A stretch of DNA of 64,000 nucleotides from Sphingobacterium sp. UT-1RO-CII-1 (GTDB lineage Bacteria > Bacteroidota > Bacteroidia > Sphingobacteriales > Sphingobacteriaceae). Positions within the stretch are counted from its first letter, which is position 1; each line of letters starts with the position of its first letter. The stretch lies in contig NZ_JAPPVJ010000006.1 of assembly GCF_026711005.1 (NCBI RefSeq), positions 221,948-285,947 of the forward strand, given 5' to 3'. A model generated the notes under the pieces. That model worked only from the letters and a program-made list of their open reading frames with translations. It was not told where the DNA came from and made no database searches. Shown in pieces: positions 44,199 to 53,657 of the stretch. Position numbers and translations under genes: made by a program.

Positions 44199-46988
44199 GT
44201 GAAAAAATTGTTCCTCCTCGATGGGATGGCTCTTATATATAGAGCTTACTTTGCATTAAGTAAAGTACCTCGTTTAACATCATATGGGTTAAATACTGGA
44301 GCTATTATGGGCTTCACCAATACCTTATTAGAAATTCTAAAAAACCAAAACCCTACTCATATAGCAGTAGTTTTTGATACAGAAGCCCCAACAAATAGAC
44401 ATATCGAGTTTGAAGCTTATAAAGCAAACCGAGAAAAAATGCCCGAAGATTTAGCGGCATCCATCCCTTATATATTTCGGCTTATTGAAGGCTTTAACAT
44501 ACCTATTATAACTAAAGATGGTTATGAAGCTGATGATATCATAGGTACACTAGCTAAAAAAGCAGAACAAGAAGACTTTACTGTCTACTGCATGACCCCA
44601 GATAAAGATTTTGCTCAGTTGGTCTCAGATAATATATTTATTTACAAACCCGCTCGTATGGGCAATGGTGCGGAAATACTCAAGGTTGATGATGTCCTTG
44701 AAAAATGGGAGATAAATGAAGTTAGCCAGGTCATCGATATACTTGCACTATGGGGAGACGCTGTCGATAATATTCCTGGCATACCAGGAATCGGCGAAAA
44801 GACAGCAAAAAAACTCATGAAAGAGTACCACTCTGTCGAAAACCTAATAGCGAATAGTGACCAACTCAAAGGAAAACTAAAAGAAAATGTAGAGAATTTT
44901 GCCGACCAGGGTCTGATCTCTAAAAAACTAGCCACCATTCAGCTAGATGTACCAGTAAAACTTAATCAAGAAAGCTTAACGTTAAAAGAACCTAATAGAG
45001 AGCTATTAGAGCCTTTATTTGCTGAATTAGAGTTTAGAACGCTAGGAAAACGTGTTTTTGGAGAAGAATTCAATGTCGTAGAGACCAAAGCAAATACCGG
45101 GCAGATGGATTTATTCGCTCCTATAGCGGAAGAACAGAAAGATGCATTAGCAATAAACGAACCCATTGTACCTACTTTAAATATAGAAAACACAGCACAC
45201 GAATACATATTGCTAAATACCGTTGAGGGACAACAAAAATTGGCAAACACATTAGCCACACTAGAAAAGTTTTGTTTTGATACAGAGTCAACATCTATTG
45301 ACGCGCTGTCTGCAGAAATGGTTGGCATGTCATTCTCATTTGAAAACGGCAAAGCATATTATGTACCGACAGACGGTGAGCATAACGATATTTTAAAAAC
45401 GGTACATATTTTTAAAGAAGTATTTGAACATACAGCAATTGAAAAAATAGGGCAAAACATTAAATACGACATCTTATTACTATCGCGTTATGACGTGCAG
45501 GTTAAAGGCCCACTTTTTGACACGATGATAGCACATTACTTGATTGACCCAGACACCCGTCACAACATGGACATTTTGGCCCAGAACTATCTAGGTTATA
45601 CGCCAGTTCCAATTGTAGACGTAATCGGTCCAAAAGGAAAAAACCAGCTAAATATGCGTGATATCCCTATTGATAAAGTAAAAGAGTATGCAGGAGAAGA
45701 TGCCGATATTACTTGGCAATTATATAATGTATTTAAACCCTTATTAGCTGAAGCAAAAACACTAAAGCTGGCAGAGGAGGTAGAGTTTCCGCTAATTTAC
45801 GTTTTAGCAGAGATTGAAAAAAACGGCGTCAAGATAGATACAGAAACTCTTTTAGTTTTCTCAAAATCTCTTGAAGAAGATGTGCGAAAGTTAGAAGAAA
45901 CTATTTATGAAAAAGCAGGTATAACCTTTAATATTGCCTCACCAAAGCAGCTGGGGGAAGTGCTATTTGATAGGCTAAAACTCGATCCTAAAGCTAAAAA
46001 AACTAAAACAGGACAATATAAAACAGGAGAAGAGGTTTTGGTAACCTTGGCAAACAAATCAGATATCGTACAGGACATATTAAACTTCCGCCAACTTCAA
46101 AAGCTTAAATCCACCTATGTTGACGCTCTCCCCACGTTAATAAGTAAGGAAACAGGCCTTATACACACTTCTTATAACCAAGCTGTTGCAGCAACTGGCC
46201 GTTTAAGCTCAACCAATCCCAACCTACAAAACATACCGATACGAACAGAAAAAGGAAGAGAGGTTCGCAAAGCTTTTATTCCACGTTATAGTAATAACGT
46301 ATTATTATCTGCCGATTATTCCCAAATTGAACTTCGATTAATTGCCGAATTAAGCCAAGACAAAAACATGCTTGAAGCATTTAGTGCCGGACATGACATT
46401 CATAAAGCTACTGCAGCACGTGTTTATGGCATGGAGCTAAATGAAGTCACTTCTGATCAACGCCGCAACGCTAAAGCGGTAAATTTCGGAATCATCTACG
46501 GCCAATCCGCCTTTGGTCTATCGCAAAACTTAGGCATCCCAAGAAAAGAAGCAGCAGAAATTATTGAACAGTATTTCGAGCAATATGCAGGAATACGAGA
46601 ATATATGTCCAAAACAATAGATTTTGCTAAAGAACATGGCTACGTAGAAACAATATTGAAAAGAAGACGTTATTTAAGAGATATCAACTCTGCAAACATG
46701 ACGGTCCGCGGTTTTGCAGAAAGAAACGCTATCAATGCTCCTATACAAGGTTCTGCTGCAGATTTAATAAAAATTGCTATGATTAATATTCAAAAAGATA
46801 TAGTAGCGAATAAATTAACTGGCAAAATGATTATGCAGGTTCATGACGAACTCGTATTTGATGTACCAGAAAAGGAAGTAGAACAGTTCAGTCAAATTGT
46901 AGTTGAGCGCATGAAAGATGCTATCTCACTACATGTCCCTATTGAAGTGGAAATTGGAAAAGGTTCTAATTGGTTAGAAGCACATTAA
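44199..46988 (+). CDS. polA: DNA polymerase I
   Basis: The 929-residue protein has all three domains: a 5'-3' exonuclease (about 1-300, with VVFDTEAPTNRH, EADDIIGT and GIGEKTA), a 3'-5' proofreading exonuclease with FDTEST (near residue 360), so the acidic pair is present, and a family A polymerase (motif A SADYSQIELR near 705, motif C QVHDELVFD near 880). The start codon is GTG. It fills repair gaps and removes Okazaki primers. Its end overlaps nothing; the next gene starts 2 nt after the stop. Confidence 0.96.
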   Translation: MKKLFLLDGMALIYRAYFALSKVPRLTSYGLNTGAIMGFTNTLLEILKNQNPTHIAVVFDTEAPTNRHIEFEAYKANREKMPEDLAASIPYIFRLIEGFNIPIITKDGYEADDIIGTLAKKAEQEDFTVYCMTPDKDFAQLVSDNIFIYKPARMGNGAEILKVDDVLEKWEINEVSQVIDILALWGDAVDNIPGIPGIGEKTAKKLMKEYHSVENLIANSDQLKGKLKENVENFADQGLISKKLATIQLDVPVKLNQESLTLKEPNRELLEPLFAELEFRTLGKRVFGEEFNVVETKANTGQMDLFAPIAEEQKDALAINEPIVPTLNIENTAHEYILLNTVEGQQKLANTLATLEKFCFDTESTSIDALSAEMVGMSFSFENGKAYYVPTDGEHNDILKTVHIFKEVFEHTAIEKIGQNIKYDILLLSRYDVQVKGPLFDTMIAHYLIDPDTRHNMDILAQNYLGYTPVPIVDVIGPKGKNQLNMRDIPIDKVKEYAGEDADITWQLYNVFKPLLAEAKTLKLAEEVEFPLIYVLAEIEKNGVKIDTETLLVFSKSLEEDVRKLEETIYEKAGITFNIASPKQLGEVLFDRLKLDPKAKKTKTGQYKTGEEVLVTLANKSDIVQDILNFRQLQKLKSTYVDALPTLISKETGLIHTSYNQAVAATGRLSSTNPNLQNIPIRTEKGREVRKAFIPRYSNNVLLSADYSQIELRLIAELSQDKNMLEAFSAGHDIHKATAARVYGMELNEVTSDQRRNAKAVNFGIIYGQSAFGLSQNLGIPRKEAAEIIEQYFEQYAGIREYMSKTIDFAKEHGYVETILKRRRYLRDINSANMTVRGFAERNAINAPIQGSAADLIKIAMINIQKDIVANKLTGKMIMQVHDELVFDVPEKEVEQFSQIVVERMKDAISLHVPIEVEIGKGSNWLEAH

Positions 46989-46990
46989 AC

Positions 46991-48109
46991 ATGATAAAAC
47001 ACATTTTATTTTACTTAGTATTTTTCTTTGCGGGAACCGCTATTGCACAGCAAGACACCGCAAAAAGCAAGGTCTTTTTCGAACCCGCTCCCGAAGGTTT
47101 AGTAAGATTCTATTTTGATAATTATTACTACCTCGTAGATAAAAACTGTCAATTCAAATCCATCGAACGGATTTCTCAGTTTATTGTTGCCAAAAATGTT
47201 TTTCATGGAGAGTTCAAAGACTTCGGACTTAATGGAAAAATCGTATTAACTGGATTCTACAATGAAGGTGTTAAAGAAGGTGTTTTCACAGCTTATCACC
47301 CCAATGGTCAAAAAAAATGGGAGGTTATGTTTGAAAAAGACCGCCCGACCGGCACTTGGAACTACTACTACCCTGATGGCAAGCCGATGTTTGAGGTAAA
47401 CTATGATAATATGGGGGTGAAAATCACAACTGTCTGGGACCAAATTGGTATTAAACGAGTGGAAGAAGGCAACGGGAACTATGAATTTAAAATGCCCTAC
47501 GTCTTTTATAACGAATATGGGTTTCCATTTTTTGAAAGAAAAGGAAAACTTAAAAACGGTGTCCCCAACGGATATTGGACAACACATGTCGTTGATGAAA
47601 AAAATCGCAAAACACTATTAGCTGAAGAGATATATAGTAAAAGTGGCTTTTTAACAGAAGCCTATAATTTATTCTTAGACGAAGAGTATACACAACCCAT
47701 AGGTATACTTCCGACAGAATACTTCACCACTGCAGAAACACTAAACTTTAAAGAATGTAGTTTTGATGACTACAGCGGTTTTTACACTTACCTATCGGAC
47801 AAGTTCAACAGCATACTAACAAGCGTATCGGGCATAGAGCCTTTTGAGGATGAGTTCACCTTTCAAATAGCCCTCAGTAGTAAAGGTCATCCCGAAAAGG
47901 CGACAGCCGTTAAAGCTCTAAAACCTACAGAGCTTAACAAAGCAGTTGAATCAGTATTACTTGAAGTACCTTATTACTTCCCTAGTTTAAACGTAAATGG
48001 CATGCCAATAGACGATACGCTTAATGTATCGGGCAAAATTACAGTTGATAAAGAAGGTAAAATGCAGTTTCATAGCTTCAGGATCAAACGAGAAATGCAT
48101 GCAGAATAA
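46991..48109 (+). CDS. Exported MORN-repeat protein with a TonB-C-like end
   Basis: From the ATG at 46991 the protein has 372 residues; an earlier in-frame ATG lies inside polA. It has a signal peptide (ILFYLVFFFAGTAIAQ), and a run of MORN/YwqK-type repeats (GKIVLTGFYNEGVKEG, AYHPNGQKKWEVMFEKDRPTG, YYPDGKPMFEVNYD, GKLKNGVPNGYW). A C-terminal region (about 285-365) resembles the TonB C-terminal fold by its strand pattern. Such proteins are common and of unknown role in Bacteroidota; a binding role is likely. It follows polA by 2 nt and may be read through from it. Confidence 0.7.
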   Translation: MIKHILFYLVFFFAGTAIAQQDTAKSKVFFEPAPEGLVRFYFDNYYYLVDKNCQFKSIERISQFIVAKNVFHGEFKDFGLNGKIVLTGFYNEGVKEGVFTAYHPNGQKKWEVMFEKDRPTGTWNYYYPDGKPMFEVNYDNMGVKITTVWDQIGIKRVEEGNGNYEFKMPYVFYNEYGFPFFERKGKLKNGVPNGYWTTHVVDEKNRKTLLAEEIYSKSGFLTEAYNLFLDEEYTQPIGILPTEYFTTAETLNFKECSFDDYSGFYTYLSDKFNSILTSVSGIEPFEDEFTFQIALSSKGHPEKATAVKALKPTELNKAVESVLLEVPYYFPSLNVNGMPIDDTLNVSGKITVDKEGKMQFHSFRIKREMHAE

Positions 48110-48273
48110 GCTCTGCCAATTTTGTCCTGTATTCATAATAATCATCTCAAAAAGGAGATATTAAAATTTTATTTTAGCTTTTAAAAAAGCAAAACTAGAT
48201 AGTTATAAAAAATGTTTCTAGAAAAATAATGAAGCCCTAACTTTTAAAGCTTGCATAGGAATGTAACTTTATA

Positions 48274-48281
48274 TAAGTTTG
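48274..48281 (+). promoter_or_regulatory. TAnnTTTG promoter box of psd
   Basis: TAAGTTTG is an exact match, 28 nt before the ATG at 48310. A TTG at 48251-48253 could be the -33 element, with a 20-nt spacer. Confidence 0.45.
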
Positions 48282-48309
48282 CGCTAAAGATATTTGATAC
48301 ATATATAAA

Positions 48310-48966
48310 ATGAAATTCCACAAAGAAGGATATGTCAGCCTAGCTGTAGTTGTATTGTTTGCGTTTATCATCAATGCTATTGCCGATTACTATATGGCTC
48401 CTCAATTAGTGAAGTGGTTGATTTACGCTATTTCTGCATTCTTAATTATCGTAGTTCTTCAGTTCTTTAGAAGTCCTACAAAACATGTAGTGCCAGATGA
48501 AAGCATAGTGCTATGTCCTGCTGATGGGAAAGTTGTCGTGATAGAAGAAGTAGAAGAAACAGAGTATTTTAAAGAAAAAAGACTTCAAGTTTCTGTTTTC
48601 ATGTCTCCCATAAACGTACATGTCAATAGAAACCCTGTCAGTGGTGTCGTTTCGTATTTTAAATATCATCCTGGAAAATTTCTTGTAGCATGGCACCCTA
48701 AGTCATCAACAGAAAATGAAAGAACGACCGTAGTAGTCCGAAATGCCTCAGGTGTAGAATTTCTTTTCAGACAAATTGCGGGAGCCTTAGCTCGTAGAAT
48801 TGTTTGGTATGTAAAAGAAAATGATAAAGTTACCCAAGGTGATGAATTTGGGTTTATAAAATTTGGCTCACGAGTAGACATTTTTTTACCATTAGGAACA
48901 GAAATAAATGTCAAAATCGGAGATAAAGTTATTGGCGGTAAAACAATTATCGCAAAGTTATCGTAA
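48310..48966 (+). CDS. psd: Phosphatidylserine decarboxylase (type with short chain)
   Basis: The 218-residue proenzyme has two N-terminal membrane helices and the motifs CPADGKVV, FMSPINVHVNRNP and YHPGKF. The self-cleavage site is the Gly186-Ser187 pair in KFGSRVD, where cleavage makes the pyruvoyl group. The length matches the short bacterial Psd class. It produces phosphatidylethanolamine at the inner membrane. A terminator lies 27 nt after its stop. Confidence 0.92.
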   Translation: MKFHKEGYVSLAVVVLFAFIINAIADYYMAPQLVKWLIYAISAFLIIVVLQFFRSPTKHVVPDESIVLCPADGKVVVIEEVEETEYFKEKRLQVSVFMSPINVHVNRNPVSGVVSYFKYHPGKFLVAWHPKSSTENERTTVVVRNASGVEFLFRQIAGALARRIVWYVKENDKVTQGDEFGFIKFGSRVDIFLPLGTEINVKIGDKVIGGKTIIAKLS

Positions 48967-48993
48967 TAATACGCAACAGTATTTGTAATTTAG

Positions 48994-49017
48994 GCTTCGT
49001 TTTACGAAGCTTTTTTT
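48994..49017 (+). terminator. Rho-independent terminator ending directly at the histidine kinase start codon
   Basis: A GCTTCGT/ACGAAGC stem with a small T loop is followed by seven T residues (49011-49017). The ATG of the kinase gene begins at the next base, 49018. The element can stop psd transcription but also sits where the kinase leader would be. Confidence 0.75.
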
Positions 49018-50055
49018 ATGAATTTTAGATTATTCATCCTTTTAATATCGATTACAATTGGATTATCGATATCTTTCGTAGACTATTTACACAGAAATAG
49101 TCTTAGTCTCTTCTTCCTTATTTTACTAACAATTACTGCCTTCAGTTTTGTAATACTCCAAAATTTATTTGAACGCTATATCTATAAAAGAATTAGGAAT
49201 GTCTACAAGTTAATTCACAACCTTAAACTTGGAAAAGATCTACGTGACGCACTAGGCGAACAAATTGCAGATGATCCAATCGCTGATACCGAGCGCGAAG
49301 TGAGGGCTTGGGCAAAGCAAAAAGTCTCCGAAATCGATAAACTAAAAGAACAAGCGCAATTCAGAAAAGAGTTTCTATCAAATATATCTCATGAGTTTAA
49401 AACCCCTTTATTTGCGACACAAGGCTATATAGAAACCTTACTAGATGGCTTAATTGACGACGATCCTGAAATAGCCAAAAATTTTCTGGAAAAAGCATCT
49501 AGAAACCTAGATAGACTAAGTTATCTAATTCAAGATTTAGACGAAATATCAAAACTAGAAACTGGAGTTATCTCTATATCCATCGAAAAGTTTGATATTA
49601 TCGCTCTTATAAAAGAATGTATAGAGGACCTGGAGGATAAAGCTAGTAAAAGCGACATTACAATTGTTTACGGGGGTAAGTCTCCACAACCTATTCAGGT
49701 AAAAGGAGACCGAAAAAGAATACAGCAGGTCTTGATTAACCTTATCGATAATTCTATAAAATATGGTAAAACAGGCGGCAGGACTAAAATATCAACTTTT
49801 CTATTATTTGATCAAGTGCTTGTAGAAATAACAGATGACGGATTAGGAATTGATGAAAAAAGTCTTCCCCGCGTTTTTGAACGCTTCTATCGCGCTGATA
49901 AAAGTAGATCACGAGAGATTGGCGGCTCAGGTTTAGGACTAGCAATTGTGAAACATATCATTGAGGCACATCAACAAAATGTGAATGTAAGAAGTACAAA
50001 AGGTATAGGAACAACCTTCGGTTTCACGCTCGCACTCGCAAAACAATTTAGTTAA
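49018..50055 (+). CDS. Membrane sensor histidine kinase, PhoR-like
   Basis: The 345-residue kinase has two hydrophobic segments close together at the N-terminus (5-48), a linker (50-115), a HisKA domain with His125 in SNISHEFKTPL, and a HATPase_c domain with DNSIKYG, DDGLGID and GGSGLGLAIVKHIIEAH. It has no large extracytoplasmic sensor domain, as in PhoR kinases. The phosphate transport genes follow 66 nt downstream, which supports a phosphate-sensing role. No response regulator is beside it. A terminator abuts its start codon. Confidence 0.85.
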   Translation: MNFRLFILLISITIGLSISFVDYLHRNSLSLFFLILLTITAFSFVILQNLFERYIYKRIRNVYKLIHNLKLGKDLRDALGEQIADDPIADTEREVRAWAKQKVSEIDKLKEQAQFRKEFLSNISHEFKTPLFATQGYIETLLDGLIDDDPEIAKNFLEKASRNLDRLSYLIQDLDEISKLETGVISISIEKFDIIALIKECIEDLEDKASKSDITIVYGGKSPQPIQVKGDRKRIQQVLINLIDNSIKYGKTGGRTKISTFLLFDQVLVEITDDGLGIDEKSLPRVFERFYRADKSRSREIGGSGLGLAIVKHIIEAHQQNVNVRSTKGIGTTFGFTLALAKQFS

Positions 50056-50069
50056 ACATATTTTAAAAC

Positions 50070-50087
50070 TTAACATTAACTTAACAT
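50070..50087 (+). promoter_or_regulatory. Pho-box-like direct repeat
   Basis: Two copies of TTAACAT with 4 nt between (11-bp period) lie at 50070-50076 and 50081-50087, 8 nt before the TACATTTG box. This layout is that of PhoB/PhoP sites (7-bp repeats at 11-bp period), and the site takes the place of a -33 element, which is absent. It suggests phosphate-dependent activation of the DUF47-PiT operon. Confidence 0.6.
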
Positions 50088-50095
50088 TGCATTCA

Positions 50096-50103
50096 TACAT
50101 TTG
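50096..50103 (+). promoter_or_regulatory. TAnnTTTG promoter box of the phosphate operon
   Basis: TACATTTG is an exact match, 18 nt before the ATG at 50122. The sequence at the expected -33 position has no TTTG. Confidence 0.55.
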
Positions 50104-50121
50104 CACAAAATATAAATCACT

Positions 50122-50769
50122 ATGTCACTAAATAGTATTTTTCAATATTTCGTCCCGAAGGACAAAAAATTTTTCCCCTTGTTTGAACAAGCTGGCGCCA
50201 ATTTAATTGTAATGGCAAAACTGTTACAGGAAACTGTATACTCAACCGATTTGGTAAAAAGAGCTGCGCTAAACAAACAGTTAGAAGACTTAGAGCATAA
50301 AGGGGATAATATAACACATCAAATTCATCTGGAGTTAGGCAAAAACTTTATTACACCTTTTGACCGCGAAGATATACACTCATTGGCAAGCTCCCTCGAT
50401 GATGTCGCTGATTTTATTCAGGGAGCATCAAATCGAATGGAGTTGTATAAAATACAAACACCAAGCCAAGCCATGCAGGAAATAACAGACCTTATTGTAG
50501 AAGCCACAGAACATGTTGCTACAGCTCTGAATGAATTAAGAGATCTTAAAAACATTAGGAAAATTACAGACTCCTGTGTGCGCATTAATAGCGTAGAAAA
50601 TAAAGCTGACTATATTTTTGATAAAGCTGTAGGTGAATTATTTGAATTTGAAAAAGATGCCATTACATTAATTAAAAATAAAGAAGTCCTTTCTGCTATG
50701 GAAGACGCTACTGACAAATGTGAAGATGTGGCAAATGTGCTGGAAAGTATTCTTGTAAAAAATGCTTAA
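50122..50769 (+). CDS. DUF47/PhoU-like accessory protein of phosphate transport
   Basis: The 215-residue, mostly helical protein belongs to the DUF47 (PhoU-like, TIGR00153) family, with sequences such as FDREDIHSLASSLDDVADFI. It is almost always encoded beside a PiT-type transporter, as here, with a 26-nt gap. It probably regulates that transporter. No membrane helix is predicted. It is the first gene of the operon and lies behind the Pho-box-like repeat. Confidence 0.9.
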   Translation: MSLNSIFQYFVPKDKKFFPLFEQAGANLIVMAKLLQETVYSTDLVKRAALNKQLEDLEHKGDNITHQIHLELGKNFITPFDREDIHSLASSLDDVADFIQGASNRMELYKIQTPSQAMQEITDLIVEATEHVATALNELRDLKNIRKITDSCVRINSVENKADYIFDKAVGELFEFEKDAITLIKNKEVLSAMEDATDKCEDVANVLESILVKNA

Positions 50770-50795
50770 ATAATTGCTAAAAAAGCACAGATAAT

Positions 50796-51809
50796 ATGGT
50801 CATTTCAACTTTATTAATCGTGGTTGTCATCTTGGCAATTGCATTTGATTACATCAATGGATTCCATGATGCGGCTAATTCAATCGCTACCATTGTTTCC
50901 ACAAAAGTACTTACACCTTTCATGGCTGTTCTTTGGGCAGCTATCTTTAATTTTGCTGCTTACTTTTATTTTACAGATCATAAAGTAGCAAACACCATAG
51001 CGAAAACAGTATTCGATGAGTATATAACCCTTGAAGTCATATTTGCTGGCTTAATCGCAGCAATATCTTGGAATCTATTTACATGGTATTATGGTGTTCC
51101 ATCAAGCTCTTCCCATACATTAATCGGAGGCTTTGCCGGCTCAGGGATGGCCTATGCCCTAATAATGGGGGCAAACCCGATCGAGGCCATAAACCAAAGC
51201 GCAATTTTAAAAACCGTTTCTTTCATAGTTTTAGCCCCCATACTCGGTATGTTCATTTCAATAATCATCACCTTGATTATTATGAATATTGCAAAAAACT
51301 CACGTCCAGCTGTCGCTGAAAAATGGTTTAAAATCTGTCAACTTATTTCCTCCGCTGCCCTAAGCTTCGCCCACGGAGGTAACGATGCCCAAAAAGTAAT
51401 GGGAATTATAGCAACTGCTTTAATAGCCGAACAAGTTATCCCAAACTTTGAAGCCATGCCCAATTGGGTCCCATTATCCTGTTACCTAGCCATAGCACTA
51501 GGAACAATGAGTGGAGGATGGAAAATTGTAAAAACGATGGGTACAAAAATCACTAAAGTAACTCCATTAGAAGGAGTATCTGCTGAAACCGCAGGAGCTC
51601 TTACATTAGGAATCACAGAGCATTTTGGAATACCAGCTTCGACAACCCATACGATCACAGGTTCAATCATAGGAGTAGGATTAGTAAAAAGAGTATCCGC
51701 AGTTCGTTGGGGTGTGACAATTAGTTTACTATGGGCTTGGGTTTTGACCATCCCTGTAAGTGCAGTTTTAGGGGGTATCACCCTAGCAATCATACATTAT
51801 ATTCTTTAG
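50796..51809 (+). CDS. PiT-family inorganic phosphate transporter
   Basis: The 337-residue protein has around ten membrane helices and the duplicated PiT signature: FDYINGFHDAANSIATIVSTKVL near the N-terminus (in pieces) and AHGGNDAQKVMGII in the second half. It imports phosphate with a proton or sodium ion. It is co-transcribed with the DUF47 gene upstream, and the whole unit is likely induced at low phosphate. Confidence 0.94.
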   Translation: MVISTLLIVVVILAIAFDYINGFHDAANSIATIVSTKVLTPFMAVLWAAIFNFAAYFYFTDHKVANTIAKTVFDEYITLEVIFAGLIAAISWNLFTWYYGVPSSSSHTLIGGFAGSGMAYALIMGANPIEAINQSAILKTVSFIVLAPILGMFISIIITLIIMNIAKNSRPAVAEKWFKICQLISSAALSFAHGGNDAQKVMGIIATALIAEQVIPNFEAMPNWVPLSCYLAIALGTMSGGWKIVKTMGTKITKVTPLEGVSAETAGALTLGITEHFGIPASTTHTITGSIIGVGLVKRVSAVRWGVTISLLWAWVLTIPVSAVLGGITLAIIHYIL

Positions 51810-52053
51810 AATTGTGTTTTAAATACACTTAGTATAGAGTTTTGTCGACAATCAACTAAAAAACACTAATTTATTTGGGGAGTATAAATAAATTACATAC
51901 TTTTACACGGATACTTTTACCGATATATGGAAATTTATCTTTTTAACAAAAAAAACATCCATAACAACGCCTTTGGCATCGTTATTGTTAAGTAATGTTA
52001 AATAGTTATATTGAAAACAATTAAAAATTTTAAATAACCTTAAAAACAAGAGT

Positions 52054-53448
52054 ATGAACTATTCTACAATTAAGAAAACAGCTGTTGCAGCATCCTTAGT
52101 AGCCGCTTTAGGCTTCGCTGAGAATGCTCAAGCGCAAACTAACCCATCAGTATTTGGTGGAAGATCACAATACAGAACATGGTCTATCGGTGTTCAAGGT
52201 GGTATCACTACGCCTAACACAATTATCGGTGGTAACAACGCTTTCGGTCAGAAAGTTGGTTACTTCCAAAATAAAGTTGGCGAGTACTACGGAATTACTG
52301 TACGTAAACAATTCTCTCACTTATTCGGATTAGAGTTAGAAGGTAACCGTGGAAAGATCAAAACTTTCAACAAAAATAACGCTTTCGAAGCAGGATCAGG
52401 ATCTCAAGGGAAATTAGCTAAATCTGCACAAACTGATGTTAATTGGGCAGCAAGCTTAAACGGAGTTTTCCAATTAGGTACTATTGACTTCTTAAGAAGA
52501 GAAAACGCTGTTAACTTCTACGCTAAAGTAGGTTTAGGAGCTTTTGCTTATAACCCTGTTCAATTTGCTAACAACGATTTTGGTGGTGGTGAAGTATACA
52601 ACAACAAAGGTAACTGGGGTGATGACGTACTAGGAGATAGAGAACACAAAGGTGACAAAGACAACCGTTTAGGTATGATCGTTCCTGTAGGCGTTGGTGC
52701 TAAATTCAAATTATCTGAAGTAGTAGCATTAAACTTAGGTTACACAATGAACTTCACTGACGAAGCTTTATTATACGGACCTAACAGACACGGTGATTCA
52801 AAACAACGTTACGCTAACGTATATGGTGGTTTAGAATTTACTTTAGGATCACGCGACAAGCAAAACTTAACTTTTGCTAACCCTGCAGCTACTCTATACG
52901 ATGAGTTAAGAGACCCATCAATGAAAAATGAGCTAGAAGCATTGAAACAACGCGTATCTACTTTAGAAGGTACTGTTGATCAGTTAAGCAAAGACTCTGA
53001 CGGAGACGGTGTATCTGATAAATTTGACAAATGCCCAGGAACTCCTGCTGGTACTGTAGTTGATGGATCAGGTTGTCCTATTAAATTTCCTGAGCCAGTA
53101 GTAACTAACTCTGCGACAACAGGAGCTTACTACTCACCAATCCAGTTTGAGTTTGATAGCTCAGTTTTAAAAACTGAATCTTACTCTACTTTAGATAAAT
53201 TAGCTAAAGAACTACGTGATAACAAATCATCAGTTACTTTAGACGGTTATGCTTCTGCTGAAGGTAGCGAAGCTTACAACTTAAACTTATCTAAAGACCG
53301 TGCTAACGCAGTAAAACAATACCTAGTTAACGCTGGAGTATCTGCATCAAGCATCAACGCTAACGGTTACGGAGAGGCTAACCCAGTTGCAGATAACTCA
53401 ACTGAACAAGGCCGTGTTAAAAACCGTCGTGTAGAGATCAAAAAATAA
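52054..53448 (+). CDS. OmpA-family outer membrane protein with a TSP3-type calcium segment
   Basis: The 464-residue protein has a signal peptide (VAASLVAALGFAENAQAQ), an N-terminal beta-barrel (30-280), a short coiled-coil segment (about 290-315), a thrombospondin type 3-like repeat (DSDGDGVSDKFDKCPG) and a C-terminal OmpA domain that binds peptidoglycan (LDGYASAEGSEAYNLNLSKDRA, then GEANPVADNSTEQGR). It is a major envelope protein linking the outer membrane to the wall. Its codon use is far more uniform than that of its neighbours (many AAC/GGT/GCT codons), typical of high expression, and a strong terminator follows. Confidence 0.93.
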   Translation: MNYSTIKKTAVAASLVAALGFAENAQAQTNPSVFGGRSQYRTWSIGVQGGITTPNTIIGGNNAFGQKVGYFQNKVGEYYGITVRKQFSHLFGLELEGNRGKIKTFNKNNAFEAGSGSQGKLAKSAQTDVNWAASLNGVFQLGTIDFLRRENAVNFYAKVGLGAFAYNPVQFANNDFGGGEVYNNKGNWGDDVLGDREHKGDKDNRLGMIVPVGVGAKFKLSEVVALNLGYTMNFTDEALLYGPNRHGDSKQRYANVYGGLEFTLGSRDKQNLTFANPAATLYDELRDPSMKNELEALKQRVSTLEGTVDQLSKDSDGDGVSDKFDKCPGTPAGTVVDGSGCPIKFPEPVVTNSATTGAYYSPIQFEFDSSVLKTESYSTLDKLAKELRDNKSSVTLDGYASAEGSEAYNLNLSKDRANAVKQYLVNAGVSASSINANGYGEANPVADNSTEQGRVKNRRVEIKK

Positions 53449-53471
53449 TTATAAGTATTTGTAATTATAAT

Positions 53472-53513
53472 AATACGGAAGCCGATCCTCAAAAGGATCG
53501 GCTTCCGTATTTA
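53472..53513 (+). terminator. Strong rho-independent terminator after the OmpA gene
   Basis: A long GC-rich stem (AATACGGAAGCCGATCC with GGATCGGCTTCCGTATT) with a short loop and T-rich end, 23 nt after the stop. It fits a highly expressed gene. Confidence 0.92.
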
Positions 53514-53657
53514 TAACGAATAGTTTAAACTATATTTGTAAAGTCACATGTGAAAATGTGGAAAACAAAATAGTTTTAAATCACATTTTCTTTATAAATT
53601 TCTTCTGTAGTGAGGATGAAAGAGCAATTCTTTAATAATTAAAACGAAAGGACTGAC

